From Delphinapterus leucas (lineage: Eukaryota > Chordata > Mammalia > Artiodactyla > Monodontidae), in contig NW_022098067.1 of assembly GCF_002288925.2 (NCBI RefSeq), positions 1,074,707 through 1,138,706 on the forward strand: a stretch of 64,000 bases of DNA, given 5' to 3'. Of this stretch, positions 11,039 through 22,038 are shown one piece after another. The notes under the pieces were generated by a model. It worked only from the letters and a program-made list of their open reading frames with translations, made no database searches and was not told the origin of the DNA. Within the stretch, counting starts at the first letter, position 1. Each line of letters begins with the position of its first letter. A program made the translations under genes and the position numbers.

Positions 11039-14035
11039 AGTGTGGGCAATTTTTCCTTCCATATCATAATGACTTCCCAGTCATGCCAAGCAACTTTTCC
11101 TTAGGGATTCAGACCTCCTTCTGCTGCCAGTTATGTTATTTTGAGATATCTTGCATCAATAGATTGAAGATAGGCACCTTTCAAAAGCTGAAGGGATCAT
11201 ACACACAGAATTGTTTTCCTGCACCATGCTGTTCCTCATCAACACTTAGATGTAAGCCACAGGGAGTGCCAAGAGAAGTAGCTGTGGTGCTGCTGTTTGG
11301 CATGTTAATAGACACCTATATAAAAAAAAGAACTTGGAGAAGCATTGTTATTTCTCACTCCATCTGCCTTTCCTAACCCACCTTTCTTTTCTAGGTTACA
11401 AGTCAGTCATCGAAGGCCGGTGCTCAGAAAGCAGCCTTTCTGCCCTTTCCTGGAGGCCACAGATCACATCTATGGCTGAGTTAGAGTAACAGTGAAGTAG
11501 GACAGCACAAAATCATGGAGAAATAGCAAACCAAGATCATGTGGCTCTCATTTCCCAGGCTCACAAGCTCCACGAATGCTCATGTAGAGCAGACTGACTG
11601 TAGATGTCACAGGAATGGAGACTCCCTCCTCTGTGAAGCTTATTTTTGAGTCTGCTGTGGTGAGGACAACTTGGCAGGCCTCACAGCAAGCACCAGCTCC
11701 GTTGTGTACTGTTGCATTCCTTTGTAGCTCACATTTTAGTTTCTGATACTAAAATCATTTTATTTGAACGAGAATAAGGTACCAAACTGTTTTTTCTTAA
11801 GCATGAGGCTGTTGTAAACTTCAAAGTGAGTTAAAGATCCTTGGAAAATTTTCTTACAAGCCAAAGACTCATTTCTTTTTCTCCTACATTTTGAGCCCAG
11901 AACTCTACATGTATATTTCAGAAAACATGGTTTTTCTTTCTGACTGCTTCTGAAAGTTTGCCTTTAATGAACTCCTGTACAACTGCATAGTTCAGTATTA
12001 CCCATGTGGCACGTGTCTGAAAAATTTCTACTGAGCTGTAACATGAGATGTTGTATTATTCAACAGCCACTTGTTATAAATCAGGTAGCTTTGTACAGCT
12101 AAAAAGAGAGAGAGAATGAAATGCATAAGTAAAACAATAACTTATATGTGAAAGCTAATTTGCTATGTAGTAAATGTAATATGTTTTGATTCTATTGAAG
12201 TCTACTATGCAGTGTCTTGTGAAATCTTATTTGCAAAATTAATTTAAATTGTCTTGGAAGAGGGCTGACTAGAGGACTCTAAACTGGGGTAGCAATAATT
12301 GACAAAATTGTAAGGAGCAGCATGCAGTCAGTGAGAATGAAGGCCATAGGTCCTGGCAGACTGAAGAGGGCAGTGTGTTGAGGAAAAAGGAAGGAAGGGA
12401 GGGTGTGTAACTTATCTACATGTCACAGAGAAGCTAATGGTAGAGCAGATTACCAATATCTCATTCTCCCCTATCTCTAACCATGACCACCATCATTTTT
12501 GTTTGCTTTTTGGAAGCCATTCTCTCTGCCTTTCTCACAGCCTACTGTGATATTCTTCCACATCCTCCAGATATACACCCAAGAGGTAAGGACCCCAAAT
12601 CTCTCCTATCTGTCCTGACCTGATGGTTACACATATGACCGTCCATCACTACTTAGTCAGTTAAAGGACATCAGTGGCATATGCTGAAGCTCCAGTCAGA
12701 GAGAAACACCAGGACATCTGAAAAGCATGTAAATTTAGAGCACATTTGTATTAACCACTATTTAGTTTCATTAGAAAACAACAGTTTCCAGCACACTTTA
12801 CTCCAGTCATTTTGTGGCTGCAGCAGAGCCTCACAGACTCTGAAAGGTTGCCCAAGAGATGCATTCCACCTGGGGCACTATTTTGAATTAAAGTACTAGA
12901 GGTCACACAGCTCTGATTTACCATAAACCACATGCCCTCCATGCAAGAATTTTACATGGTAAGGATTTATGTTTACCATTTACAAAAAGAATTGATGGAT
13001 TTTTACCCAATTGACATAGTCAGCCTATGACATATTCAGCCTCAACTATGTTGCAAACTGCATTTTAACTTTTTGTGATTAGAGCTAGTAAATAGCTCAA
13101 ATAGCCAAGGTCAGTTTATGAACAACGGTTAAGTAAATAACTAAATTCATCAATTTCCTAACGAGTGCTCAATGAGTGTTAGCTGAGTAGTGCACACAGT
13201 GCCTCCTTCAGGTGATGCTCCTTCAAGGCCCTATCCAAGTAGTAGGACCCAGTTCTCTCTGGTTCCTCACTGGTGACCTGAAAGGTAGAAGGCTTTCATT
13301 AAAAGTTTGTGTAATGAGCGTATTCCCCAGCCTTGCCCCAATAACTCCTAGGCAGCTACTAAACCTTCAATACTTACTACCAGGATCTCCTGAAGGGAGA
13401 AGCTTGGGGTGGGCACTACCTGAACCAGAATCTCCATCAATGTCCTTCTCACTCTGGCATCACCTCTCCCAGATACCTCTTTACCTGGGACCACAGCCCC
13501 AGAGAAACCTGAGCAACCTGGAGAATAGGCAACTAGACGGGTAAAGTGGTGAGTTGCTCTGCTCCTGGAATTGCTGGGCAAGGAAGTGAGCTTGGAACCC
13601 TTCCATTTCCCCCCTAATCAATGAGAGAACATTTCCAGTTCTCTTCAGCTTTTGTGTCTCGCTGAGGGAAGTTGGGGGAGGGTTGTGGAGACACAGTCAA
13701 AAGAGTCAGGCCTTCAATGAAATATTTTGGAAACTCTGCAGACAAGGATGGGAGTAGAGAGGTGGGCGGGGGAGAGTTATACCACTGGAGAAGGATGATA
13801 AACCCTTTGGAGGCCACCGCCAAGAGAGACAGACCCACTAACAGGCTGAGACTTACTCAAAAGTTGATAGAATACTCCCTCTTCTTCACACATTTCCATC
13901 ACACCAAGTTGGCTCCAGTATAATAACAGTGAATTAAAGCTGAAAGAGCTGTAGGACACAGAGTTTCTCTGAGTGGAGTGCACAGGAAAGCCTGAGAGCC
14001 TAGAGAGGAGACAAAAGCAAGGCCACTAGAAGGCT
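11039..14035. other. Unassigned 3-kb stretch, no gene recognised
   Basis: Nothing I can name apart from short AT-rich tracts. A splice-acceptor-like pyrimidine tract ending ttcttttctag at 11394 is followed by about 30 codons open in all three frames, so it gives no coding evidence. Short open frames (12681-12899, 13212-13544, 13672-13923) overlap unrelated frames on the other strand and show no domain. This is one of the longer low-repeat segments and could hold conserved non-coding sequence, which only cross-species alignment could show. Confidence 0.45.
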
Positions 14036-14985
14036 TTAAAGCTTTTAATACCTACACCTACAACACATATCAAACACAGTCCAACTTATCACCAGATTAA
14101 CACAAATTCTCATACTAGCCCTCTTTTCCTCAGTCCTATTATATAATTAGCATGTCTGGCTTACAACAAAAAATTGTAAGTGTTGCCAAAGATCAGAAAA
14201 GGCAGTCTGAAAAGACAAAACAATCATCAGAACCAGATGCAGATATGACTGTAATTACCAGATTTATCAGATATTTATCATATTATTAGATATGACAGGT
14301 GCTAGAATTATCAGACCATTTAAGATACTGAATTTAATATAATTATGATTAATATGTTAAATATTCTAATGGAAAAAGTAGCATGTAAGAACAGAGGTGT
14401 ATTATAGGCAGAGAGATGGAAACTCTAAGAAAGAATCGAAAGGAAATGCTAGGAATCAAAAACACAGTAACAGAAGCAAAGAATTTCTTTGATGGGCTCA
14501 TCAGTAGACTTGACATTGCTGAGGAAAGAATCAGTAAACTTGAAAATAGGTCAATAGAAATACCCCTATGAAATGCAGAGAGAAAAAAGAATGAAAAAAA
14601 CAGAACATCTAAGAACTGTGGAACAATATCAAAAGATGGAACAAACATGCATTTTTAATACTAGGAGAAAAAAAGAACAGGACAGGAGAGATACTTGAGG
14701 CAATAATGGCCAGGAATTTTCCAAAATTAATAGCAGACCACAAAACACAGACCAGGAAGCTCAGGATAAATACCAAAAACGAAACAAAACAAAACATAAA
14801 TACCTATGAAAATAACCAACTAACCAAACAAAAACATTGTATTTAAACTGCAGAAAACCAAAGATAAAGAAAAAAACCTTAAAGGAAGTAAGGGTAGGTA
14901 GTGGGGTGAGAGGAAACACTTATAGACAAAGATAAGAATTACAGTATGACTTCTTGCAGGAATCATGGAGTGGGAGTGGGGTGAA
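14036..14985 (+). mobile_element. Ancient HAL1/L1M fragment (ORF1 region)
   Basis: The sequence matches the ORF1 region of old mammalian L1 or HAL1 elements: gatgggctcatcagtagac, aggaaagaatcagtaaactt and gcagaaaaccaaagataaag occur in the right order and sense. It is heavily eroded, with stops in every frame. HAL1 and L1M share ORF1, so I cannot separate them from this piece alone. Confidence 0.72.
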
Positions 14986-16585
14986 AAGGAAGCTCAGACT
15001 CCCAAGTTCTTTGCACATTTTCCAAAAACTCCAGCTTCATGTACACCTACTTGTTCTAATATTTCTCATTCTAAAAGACCAATTCTTGATCGATGACTTG
15101 GGAACCTAAAATTAATATTAGTTTGAAACAGTCATGAATCCAATTTCCTTGTCTACAAAGTGGAAATAAAAATATCTTCCTCATTCACAGAAAGCTGTTA
15201 CTATTTAGTAAAATAATAAAACATATGAACTTATATAACCAGAGCATTGCCATTTGGTTAAACAGAACCTGCCATTTTGTAATGACTATAATTAATTGAG
15301 GCATTTTTCTTATGAATAATGTGTTCCTTTGGTTGTAAGTAAAAAGAAAAGTGTTTTTTAAAACTAACAATAAATTTAAAAGGTGATATACTGGTTCACA
15401 AAAGTGAAAATTAACATTTAATGTAGGCCTCAGACATGGTTTTATACCAGCTCTATTTCTCTATGATGATTCTCTCAACTCTGCCCTCCTCAGTATATTG
15501 GCATCATTCTCATGCCAGTTCTTCTCATGATAGCAAAGTGGCTGCTGTAGTTCCAGGATTCACATTCACATCACATATAAACCAGAAGGAGAGAGGGTGG
15601 AGCAAGGAATTTTCTTTCTAATAATCCCCCAGAAAACTTCCCTTAAGTTTTATTGGAATAAATTGGGTCATATGTCCATTTGTGAAACAATTCTTCTACC
15701 CAGAGGGATGCCATGCATTGACTTACTTAAGTCTGAGCTTCTGGTGGCAAGGAGAATAGGTCACCTTCATTGGGTTACAACTATCATGGCCATTCCTAAA
15801 GTGGGACAAGGAGTCAACTATATACCAAGTATATTGTACATTAAGAGATAGAAAAATAAAGATATGAGTGTTCTTATGAAAAGGGATGAGCAAAATGGAT
15901 GGAGGGAAGGCAACCAACAAATGTCTACTATACCAATAGAAAACACAATCTTAATAATTTAAAAATTCTGCCACATATTTCACTGGATATGGATAGATAT
16001 CAAGTTACTTCAGATGAACACAACTTCAAAACAAATGACTCCACAGAACTTTAAGAATCTCTGGCTCAAACACTACATTCCACAAAAATAGATGTATATG
16101 TAAAGACGTACAGCACAATTAAGAGAATTATGAGTTTTGTTGTTAAATATATCCTAAATAAATATATCCTAAATATCCTTGGATAAGTAGTACCAGAATG
16201 AAGTGTTCTATCACAAATACAAGTTCCTCAGGAAAGAAACAAGAAGCCATTGTGTAATCTCTAACCCTAAATAGCACTCAGAAATGTTGGAGCAGGTCAA
16301 GTATGCATATTACAGTTGCATAAAATAGATGTAAAGGATTTTAAGGTGTATGCAATAGAAGTCCATAGACTCCTTATACAGAAATTTGTTTTCTTCTATA
16401 ATCTGTTTAGATAACTTCCTTAGGAGAGGACAGGAAAGGGACAAAATAAGAGAAAAGATGCATAGATTTATTTTCTCCATGCTCAAATGGGAGTAACCCC
16501 AAAACAGAGCTCATCCCTTCTTTATGGATTAGCAAATGTTTTGGACATAGGGCAAGATCAGCATGTACTCAAGCATGTGGCACAA
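14986..16585. other. Unassigned sequence
   Basis: No gene or named repeat. A 19-bp local tandem echo of aaatatatcctaaata occurs near 16145-16175. Short frames here lack recognisable motifs. Confidence 0.45.
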
Positions 16586-16589
16586 CAAA

Positions 16590-16935
16590 CATTGCAACAG
16601 AACTCTCTGAATCATGGAACTTGGAGGCCTTTGTTCAGACCATTCTCTCTGCCCTGAAAGAAACTCCCTAGTGTCACTACTGCATCTCTCCTTTGCCCTA
16701 TCAACACGTTCTCGAATCACCTCTCTCAGGAAGACCACACAGAGGCCCGGGACTTTTCAAATTCTCCTTCTCCTTCCTGTTCCTCCCTCACAGCACTGCC
16801 AGAGTGTCATTGGTGTATTTATGTCTTTCCTCCTCTAGAGGCTGAGCTTCTCTATGCCGCTGAATCAGTAGCACTTAGCACAAATTCACTTAGTAAATGC
16901 TCAGCTAGTATTTGTTGAAGTGAATTGGTGAAATG
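16590..16935 (+). repeat. LINE-2 (L2) 3' end
   Basis: This resembles the end of L2 ORF2 and its 3' UTR, with the canonical terminal phrase in degraded form (agtaaatgctcagctagt then atttgttgaagtgaatt). Upstream, a pyrimidine-rich block corresponds to the C-terminal coding segment. Typical of ancient, pre-eutherian L2 insertions. Confidence 0.7.
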
Positions 16936-17321
16936 AAGTAACTTTAGCTTTAATGGCTGCTGCTTTGCTTGAGGCTTATTATTGTGTCTGATAGGAAGCA
17001 GCTTTTGACAGAATTATTTCATGACCATGAATCCTTCTCTTCATTCCCCTCCCTTCCCTCTTCTTCACCCCCTTCCTCCTCCTCTATTACACACAATGAG
17101 CATCAGAAAATTCTAAGCATTCCTGAATACTGATATTTCAAGTGATTTGACCATAGAATTTTGGTGATAAATTGTTTCATTTTGGGGGTCATATTAACTT
17201 AAAGCCTGAGAATTTGGGGCTGCATATTTTGGGGCTGGCACCTAATCATTAATAGCTGTGAATTTTCTGAAGTACTTGAAATTTTTTAATGAATACACGA
17301 CTCACATGCATTTGAATTGCA
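16936..17321. other. Unassigned sequence with a pyrimidine tract
   Basis: A CT-rich tract occupies about 17035-17092. No gene or named repeat is seen. Confidence 0.4.
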
Positions 17322-17530
17322 ACTAGTGGCTAAGAGCCCAGTCTGCATTGATTCAATTCCCAGCTTGGCCTCTAACCAGTTGTATGACCTTGAACAATTT
17401 ACTTAACTTCTTGATGCTATTTCCTCATCTGTAACAGAGTTGTTGTGAAGATTTAATGAGATAATAAATATAGAGCATTTGGAATGTTTCTATATGTGAT
17501 AAGTGCTCAATAAACATGAGCTTATATTTC
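17322..17530 (-). repeat. MIR SINE, antisense
   Basis: Reverse-complement MIR: ttgtatgaccttgaacaat, tttcctcatctgtaacagag, tgttgtgaagatttaatgag and aagtgctcaataaacatg occur in order, spanning nearly the full MIR length. Confidence 0.88.
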
Positions 17531-17937
17531 TATTATAAAGTAGAATAACTGACTCCACACTACACTCAAAGTGTCACAATTTTGAAATGATGCTTGCATA
17601 TTATATTGTTATTTTTGCTGAAACTTGAGTCATGTACATCTTCAGGAATTTTCATATTCAAATATTTTTCATCTTGTTCTTTCCTCCATACATGCACTTA
17701 TTAGATGGTTGATTAATGTTATTCATTCATTCATGGCAAGGCTACATATCAAAGTCTTTGCTCTAAATTTTCTGTCTTAGAGTGTAATCTCTCCCCCATC
17801 TTCTATCTCACTAGTACCTTGAGGGCTGTTTATTACTAGCACTTTCCCAACTCCTACCAAAACACAGATAAAGCTTCAAAGAATCCCTTGGTCAGAGAGG
17901 GAGATAGAAAGATTTGAAGGCATGCCAGCAAAGTCAG
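17531..17937. other. Unassigned sequence
   Basis: No gene or recognisable repeat in this interval. Confidence 0.4.
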
Positions 17938-18115
17938 ACACATATTGGCTCATTTAATCCATACAACAATCCTATGAATGAGGCACTATTATTATCCCCA
18001 TTTCACAAATGATGAAATTGAGGCAAAGAAGGATTAGGTAACTTGACTGAAGTCAAGCAGTTAGGAAGTGGAAGAGTTAGAAATCAAATCCAAGTGTTCA
18101 GACTCCTTAGTCATA
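17938..18115 (+). repeat. MIR SINE
   Basis: Sense MIR with cactattattatccccatt, tcacaaatgatgaaattgag and a degraded tail reading taacttgactgaagtcaag. Confidence 0.86.
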
Positions 18116-18117
18116 CA

Positions 18118-18654
18118 AATCCCTGTCCTGGAAGAACTCATGACACAGGCAGGAAAACAGACATAGCATGTGTAAGCGTTAAAATATGGAGTAAAAATGA
18201 GCTGTAGGAGCAGAGTGGAAGGCATGGCCAGCTAACAGTCTCAAGGAGTAAGAAATGTCATTGGGCAGAAGCAGCCAGTCCCATTTTGAAGGATGAATGG
18301 ATTTCCCAGGGGGAGAAGGGCAAAAGGACACTGTGAGCTGCAGAAGCAATGTGTGCAAAGACTGCAGGGATGGAAGTGCCAACTCTGTTTGAGGAATGCC
18401 AGAGGAGTTTCTGGGATGGATACACAGAAGGAGACATTTGGAGGATGTCTCTTGGGACAAGGCTGGAGTGATAGATTAGACTAAACTGCCTTGTGCAAAT
18501 GAGCTTCAGATTTTAGCCTGTAGGAAATTGTGGCACAGTGGAAGTTTTAAAAGTATGAGAGAAGCATAATCAGATTTGTATTTTGTAAAGAACTTTCTGA
18601 AATTGCAGAAGAATAAGGTATAAAGGTATAGACCATAGATAGGAATGGAGAGAG
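18118..18654 (-). repeat. LINE-2 (L2), antisense, left part
   Basis: Reverse-complement L2 ORF2/3' UTR with eroded but ordered landmarks: gaagaactcatgacacagg near the start, gcaatgtgtgcaaagactg in the middle and aatcagatttgtattttgt near the end. It stops where a solo LTR enters at 18659 and resumes after it at 19317. Confidence 0.65.
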
Positions 18655-18658
18655 ATTA
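18655..18658. repeat. Left 4-bp TSD (atta) of solo LTR
   Basis: The tetranucleotide atta precedes the TG of the LTR and recurs at 19313-19316 directly after its CA. A 4-bp duplication is typical of class I (gamma-like) endogenous retroviruses. Confidence 0.65.
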
Positions 18659-19312
18659 TGAAACTGAGCATGACCGTGCAGAACCTTCCCAGGGACAGAC
18701 CATTCCATGTTGCCTGCTTCTTGTTTATAGAAAAAGCTATAGGCTTCTAGGCCTACCCAGATTTCCAAAGAGCAAACTCAAGCCATTAAAAATTAGAGAA
18801 GTAGAAAATGCAGAAACAAAGGAAAGTAGTCAAGCAAGAAAAATAATAATAGCTTAAACAACAGTTCAGCCATAAAACAGAATCATAGGACCCCTAGTTC
18901 TTCCTCAAGAGATATGGATAACAATCTGATGCATGTCCTTGAGTTGTTTTACAGAAACCCAGACCCCACCTGATAGAAACTACTGACCAGAAGCACATAG
19001 ACCCCAGACTGGTTGGAACCAGAAGACTGATAATTAAGATACCCAAAATCTCACCTTGTTACCTCACCAACAACCAATCAAGAAAACATCCATGAGGTGA
19101 TCATGTGCTCTTGAACCTCACCCTTAAGGTTGCTTTTAAAAATCTTTTCCCAAAAGCCATCAGGAAGTTCAGATCTTTTCAGCATTAACTACCTGTTCTG
19201 CTTGCTTGTCACCCTGCACATAAATGCTGTAATTTCCTTCCCTGTAACCTGATGTCAGTAGATTGGCTTTGCTGCACATCAGGCAAGCAAATCTGAGATT
19301 GGTTCATTAACA
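18659..19312 (+). mobile_element. Solo LTR, class-I-like endogenous retrovirus
   Basis: A 654-bp block starts tgaaactgagcatgacc and ends gttcattaaca, i.e. TG...CA, and is flanked by the 4-bp direct repeat atta. Internal phrases such as gttgcttttaaaaatcttt and ctgttctgcttgcttgtcac have the composition of an LTR U3/R region. Its first 100 bases resemble those of the LTR at 27909 (tgaaaccgagcagg), suggesting related families. No internal retroviral gene is present, so this is a solitary LTR left by recombination between the two ends of a provirus. The insertion splits an L2. Confidence 0.72.
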
Positions 19313-19316
19313 ATTA

Positions 19317-19410
19317 GAAGTTGCATTCATCCAAATGAGAGCTGATCTGATGATGGTATAATTCAGGTGGCAGTAGGCAATGGATTTTAAATGTCATCTT
19401 GTTGATTAAG
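19317..19410 (-). repeat. LINE-2 (L2), antisense, right part
   Basis: Continues the L2 alignment interrupted at 18654: ttgcattcatccaaatgag, gatctgatgatgg and caggtggcagtagg correspond to the next block of antisense L2. Confidence 0.5.
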
Positions 19411-19553
19411 GCTCCTAATACTAGCTTGTAAGTTTGAATTCTAATTCTGTCCTATGAAATGCCTACAGATATCAACTATATGTTGTCTACAAACTTGAAA
19501 TATTGTCTCTGATGACTTCACCTGGATCAATAATTAAAATATGTAACAAAAGG

Positions 19554-19783
19554 GGGCTTCCCTGGTGGCGCAGCGGTTGAGAATCCACCTGCCGAGGCAG
19601 GGGACACGGGTTCGTGCCCTGGTCTGGGAAGAACCCACATACCGTGGAGCAGCTAGGCCTGTGAGCCATGACCACTGAGCCTGCGTGTCTGGATCCTGTG
19701 CTTCGCAACGAGAGAGGCCACAAAGTGAGAGGCCCGCGTACCGCAGGAAAAAAAAACAAAACAAACAAAAAACAAAAAAAACC
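19554..19783 (+). mobile_element. CHR-type tRNA-derived SINE (copy 1)
   Basis: Begins gggcttccctggtggcgcag, with the tRNA-derived A-box-like and B-box-like (ggttcgtgccc) segments, then the CHR-specific body and an A-rich tail broken by C. A short probable TSD, caaaaggg, lies at 19547-19554 and 19784-19791. The copy is more diverged than the others (for example gaatccacctgccgaggc). RNA polymerase III internal promoters are implied by the tRNA-like head, and mobilisation would have depended on L1 ORF2p. Confidence 0.93.
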
Positions 19784-19791
19784 CAAAAGGG

Positions 19792-19912
19792 ACAAGGCGA
19801 TCTGTGCGCAGAAATCATTTCTAATTTAGCATCAAACTCCTTTTCTCTCCACTGAGATACTTAGGAAAATGGACACATAATCAACTAATTTTAGACTTTC
19901 AAATCCATCCTT
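19792..19912. other. Short unassigned spacer before L1-D
   Basis: No gene. The interval ends at the L1-D target site agatgctgc (from 19913). Confidence 0.5.
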
Positions 19913-19930
19913 AGATGCTGCCCCCTTTAT
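19913..19930. repeat. Left TSD of L1-D (imperfect)
   Basis: The 18-mer beginning agatgctgccccct matches 25483-25500 (agatgctgctcctt) at 15 of 18 positions. The position flanks both ends of the minus-strand L1. The mismatches imply an older insertion than L1-B. Confidence 0.72.
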
Positions 19931-20347
19931 TTTTTTAACATCTTTATTGGAGTATAATTGCTTTACAATGGTGTGTTATTTTCTGCTTTATAACAAAGTG
20001 AATCAGTTATACATATACATATATCCCCATACCTCTCCCACCTTGCATCTCCCTCCCTCCCACCCTATGTATACCACACCTCTAGGTAGTCAAAACAGAC
20101 TGAGCTGATCTCCCTGTGCTATGCAGTTACTTCCCACTAGCTATCTATTTTACATTTGGTAGTGTATATATGTCAGTGTCACTCTCTCACTTTGTGCCAG
20201 CTTACCCTTCCCCCTCCCCATATCCTCAAGTCCATTCTCTACTAGGTCTGCGTCTTTATTCCCATCTTGGTGCTAGGTTCTTCATGACAATTTTCATTTT
20301 GTTTTTCAGATTCCATATATATGTATTAGCATACGGTATTTGTTTTT
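19931..20347 (-). other. L1-D long 3' UTR
   Basis: About 0.4 kb, of the type ending actccaataaagatgtt on the minus strand, with a purine-rich block (G/A tract) near 20185-20235. The same 3' UTR type is seen in L1-F, L1-H and L1-I, so it defines the younger or most frequent L1 group in this window. Confidence 0.8.
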
Positions 20348-21621
20348 CTATTTCTGACTTACTTCACTCTGTATGACAGACTCTAAGTCCATCCACTTCA
20401 CTACAAAAAACTCAAATTCGTTTCTTTTCATGGCTGAGTAATATTCCATTGTATATATGTGCCACATCTTCTTTATCCATTCATCTATTGATGGACACTT
20501 ACGTTGCTTCCATGTTCTGGCTATTGTAAATTGAGCTGCAATAAACACTGTGGTACATGACACTTTTGAATTATGGTTTTCTCAGGGTATATGCCCAGTA
20601 GTGGGATTGCTGTGTCATATGGTAGTTCTATTTGTAGTTTTTTAAGGAACCTTCATACTGTTCTCCATAGTGGCTCTATCAATTCACATTCCCACCAGCA
20701 GTGCAAGAGTGTTCCCTTTTCTCCACACCCTCTCCAGCATTTATTGTTTCTAGATTTTATGATGATGGCCATTCTGACCGGTGTGAGATGATATATCATT
20801 GTAGTTTTGATTTGCATTTCTCGAATGATTAATGAAGTTGAGCATTCTTTCATGTGTTTGTTGGCAATCTGTATATCTTCTTCAGAGAAATGTCTACTTA
20901 GGTCTTCTGCCCATTTTTGGATTGGGTTTTTTTTTTTTAATATTGAGCTGCATGAGCTGCGTATAAATTTTGGAGTTTACTCCTTTGTCAGTAGCTTCAT
21001 TTGCAAACATTTTCTCCCATTCTGAGGGTTGTCTTTTGTTCTCATTTATGGTTTCCTTTGCTGTGCAAAAGCTTTGAAGTTTCATTAGGTCCCATTTGTT
21101 TATTTTTGCTTTTGTTTCCATTTCTCTAGGAGGTGGGTCAAAAAGGATCTTGCTGTGATTTATGTCATAGAGTGTACTGCCTATGTTTTCCTCTAAGAGT
21201 TTGATAGTGTATGGCCTTACATTTAGGTCTTTAATCCATTTTGAGTTTATTTCTGTGTATGGTGTTAGGGAGTGTTCTAATTTCATTCTTTTACATGTAG
21301 CTTGTCCAGTTTTCCCAGCACCACTTATTGAAGAGGCTGTCTTTTCTCCATTGGATATTCTTGCTTCCTTTATGAAAGATAAGGTGACCATATGTGTGTG
21401 GGTTTATCTCTGGGCTTTCTATCCTGTTCCATTGATCAATATTTCTGTTTTTGTGCCAGTACCATACTGTCTTGATTACTGTAGCTTTGTAGTATAGTCA
21501 GAAGTCAGGGAGCCTGCTTCCTCCAGCTCCATTTTTCTTTCTTAAGACTGCTTTGGCTATTCAGGGTCTTTTGTGTTTCCATATAAATTGTGAAATTTTT
21601 TGTTCTAGTTCTGTGAAAAAT

Positions 21622-21779
21622 GCCAGTGGTAGTTTGATAGGAATTGCATTGAATCTGTAGATTGCTTTGAGTAGTATAGTCATTTTCACAATGTTGATTC
21701 TTCCAATCCAAGAACATGGTATATCTCTCCATTTGTTTGTATCATCTTAATTTCTTTCATCAGTGTCTTATAGTTTTCT
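21622..21779 (-). repeat. Left copy of gap-flanking duplication
   Basis: This 158-bp L1 ORF2 segment, beginning gccagtggtagtttgatagg, is repeated right after the N run with one single-base indel and one substitution. The copy ends exactly at the first N. Confidence 0.95.
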
Positions 21780-21879
21780 NNNNNNNNNNNNNNNNNNNNN
21801 NNNNNNNNNNNNNNNNNNNNNNNNNNNNNNNNNNNNNNNNNNNNNNNNNNNNNNNNNNNNNNNNNNNNNNNNNNNNNNN
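21780..21879. other. Assembly gap (100 N)
   Basis: Exactly 100 N, the conventional placeholder for a gap of unknown size. Because the two gap edges carry the same 158/159-bp sequence, the true gap is probably negative (overlapping contig ends that were not merged). Confidence 0.98.
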
Positions 21880-22038
21880 GCCAGTGGTAGTTTGATAGGA
21901 ATTGCATTGAATCTGTAGATTGCTTTGAGTAGTATAGTCATTTTCACAATGTTGATTCTTCCAATCCAAGAACATGGTATATCTCTCCATTTGTTTGTAT
22001 CATCTTTAATTTCTTTCATCAGTGTCTTATAATTTTCT
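21880..22038 (-). repeat. Right copy of gap-flanking duplication
   Basis: Repeats 21622-21779 and starts exactly at the last gap boundary. It differs by one extra T (atctttaattt against atcttaattt) and one G/A change near the end. Confidence 0.95.

Noticed and set aside
11391..11490. Splice-acceptor-like site followed by open sequence (candidate terminal exon)
   Set aside because: All three frames are open for about 28-30 codons, so there is no coding preference. No donor, upstream exon or polyadenylation structure was found.
19554..19620. tRNA gene
   Set aside because: The tRNA-like head belongs to a CHR SINE; no complete cloverleaf is expected and the copy is followed by the SINE body and A-rich tail.
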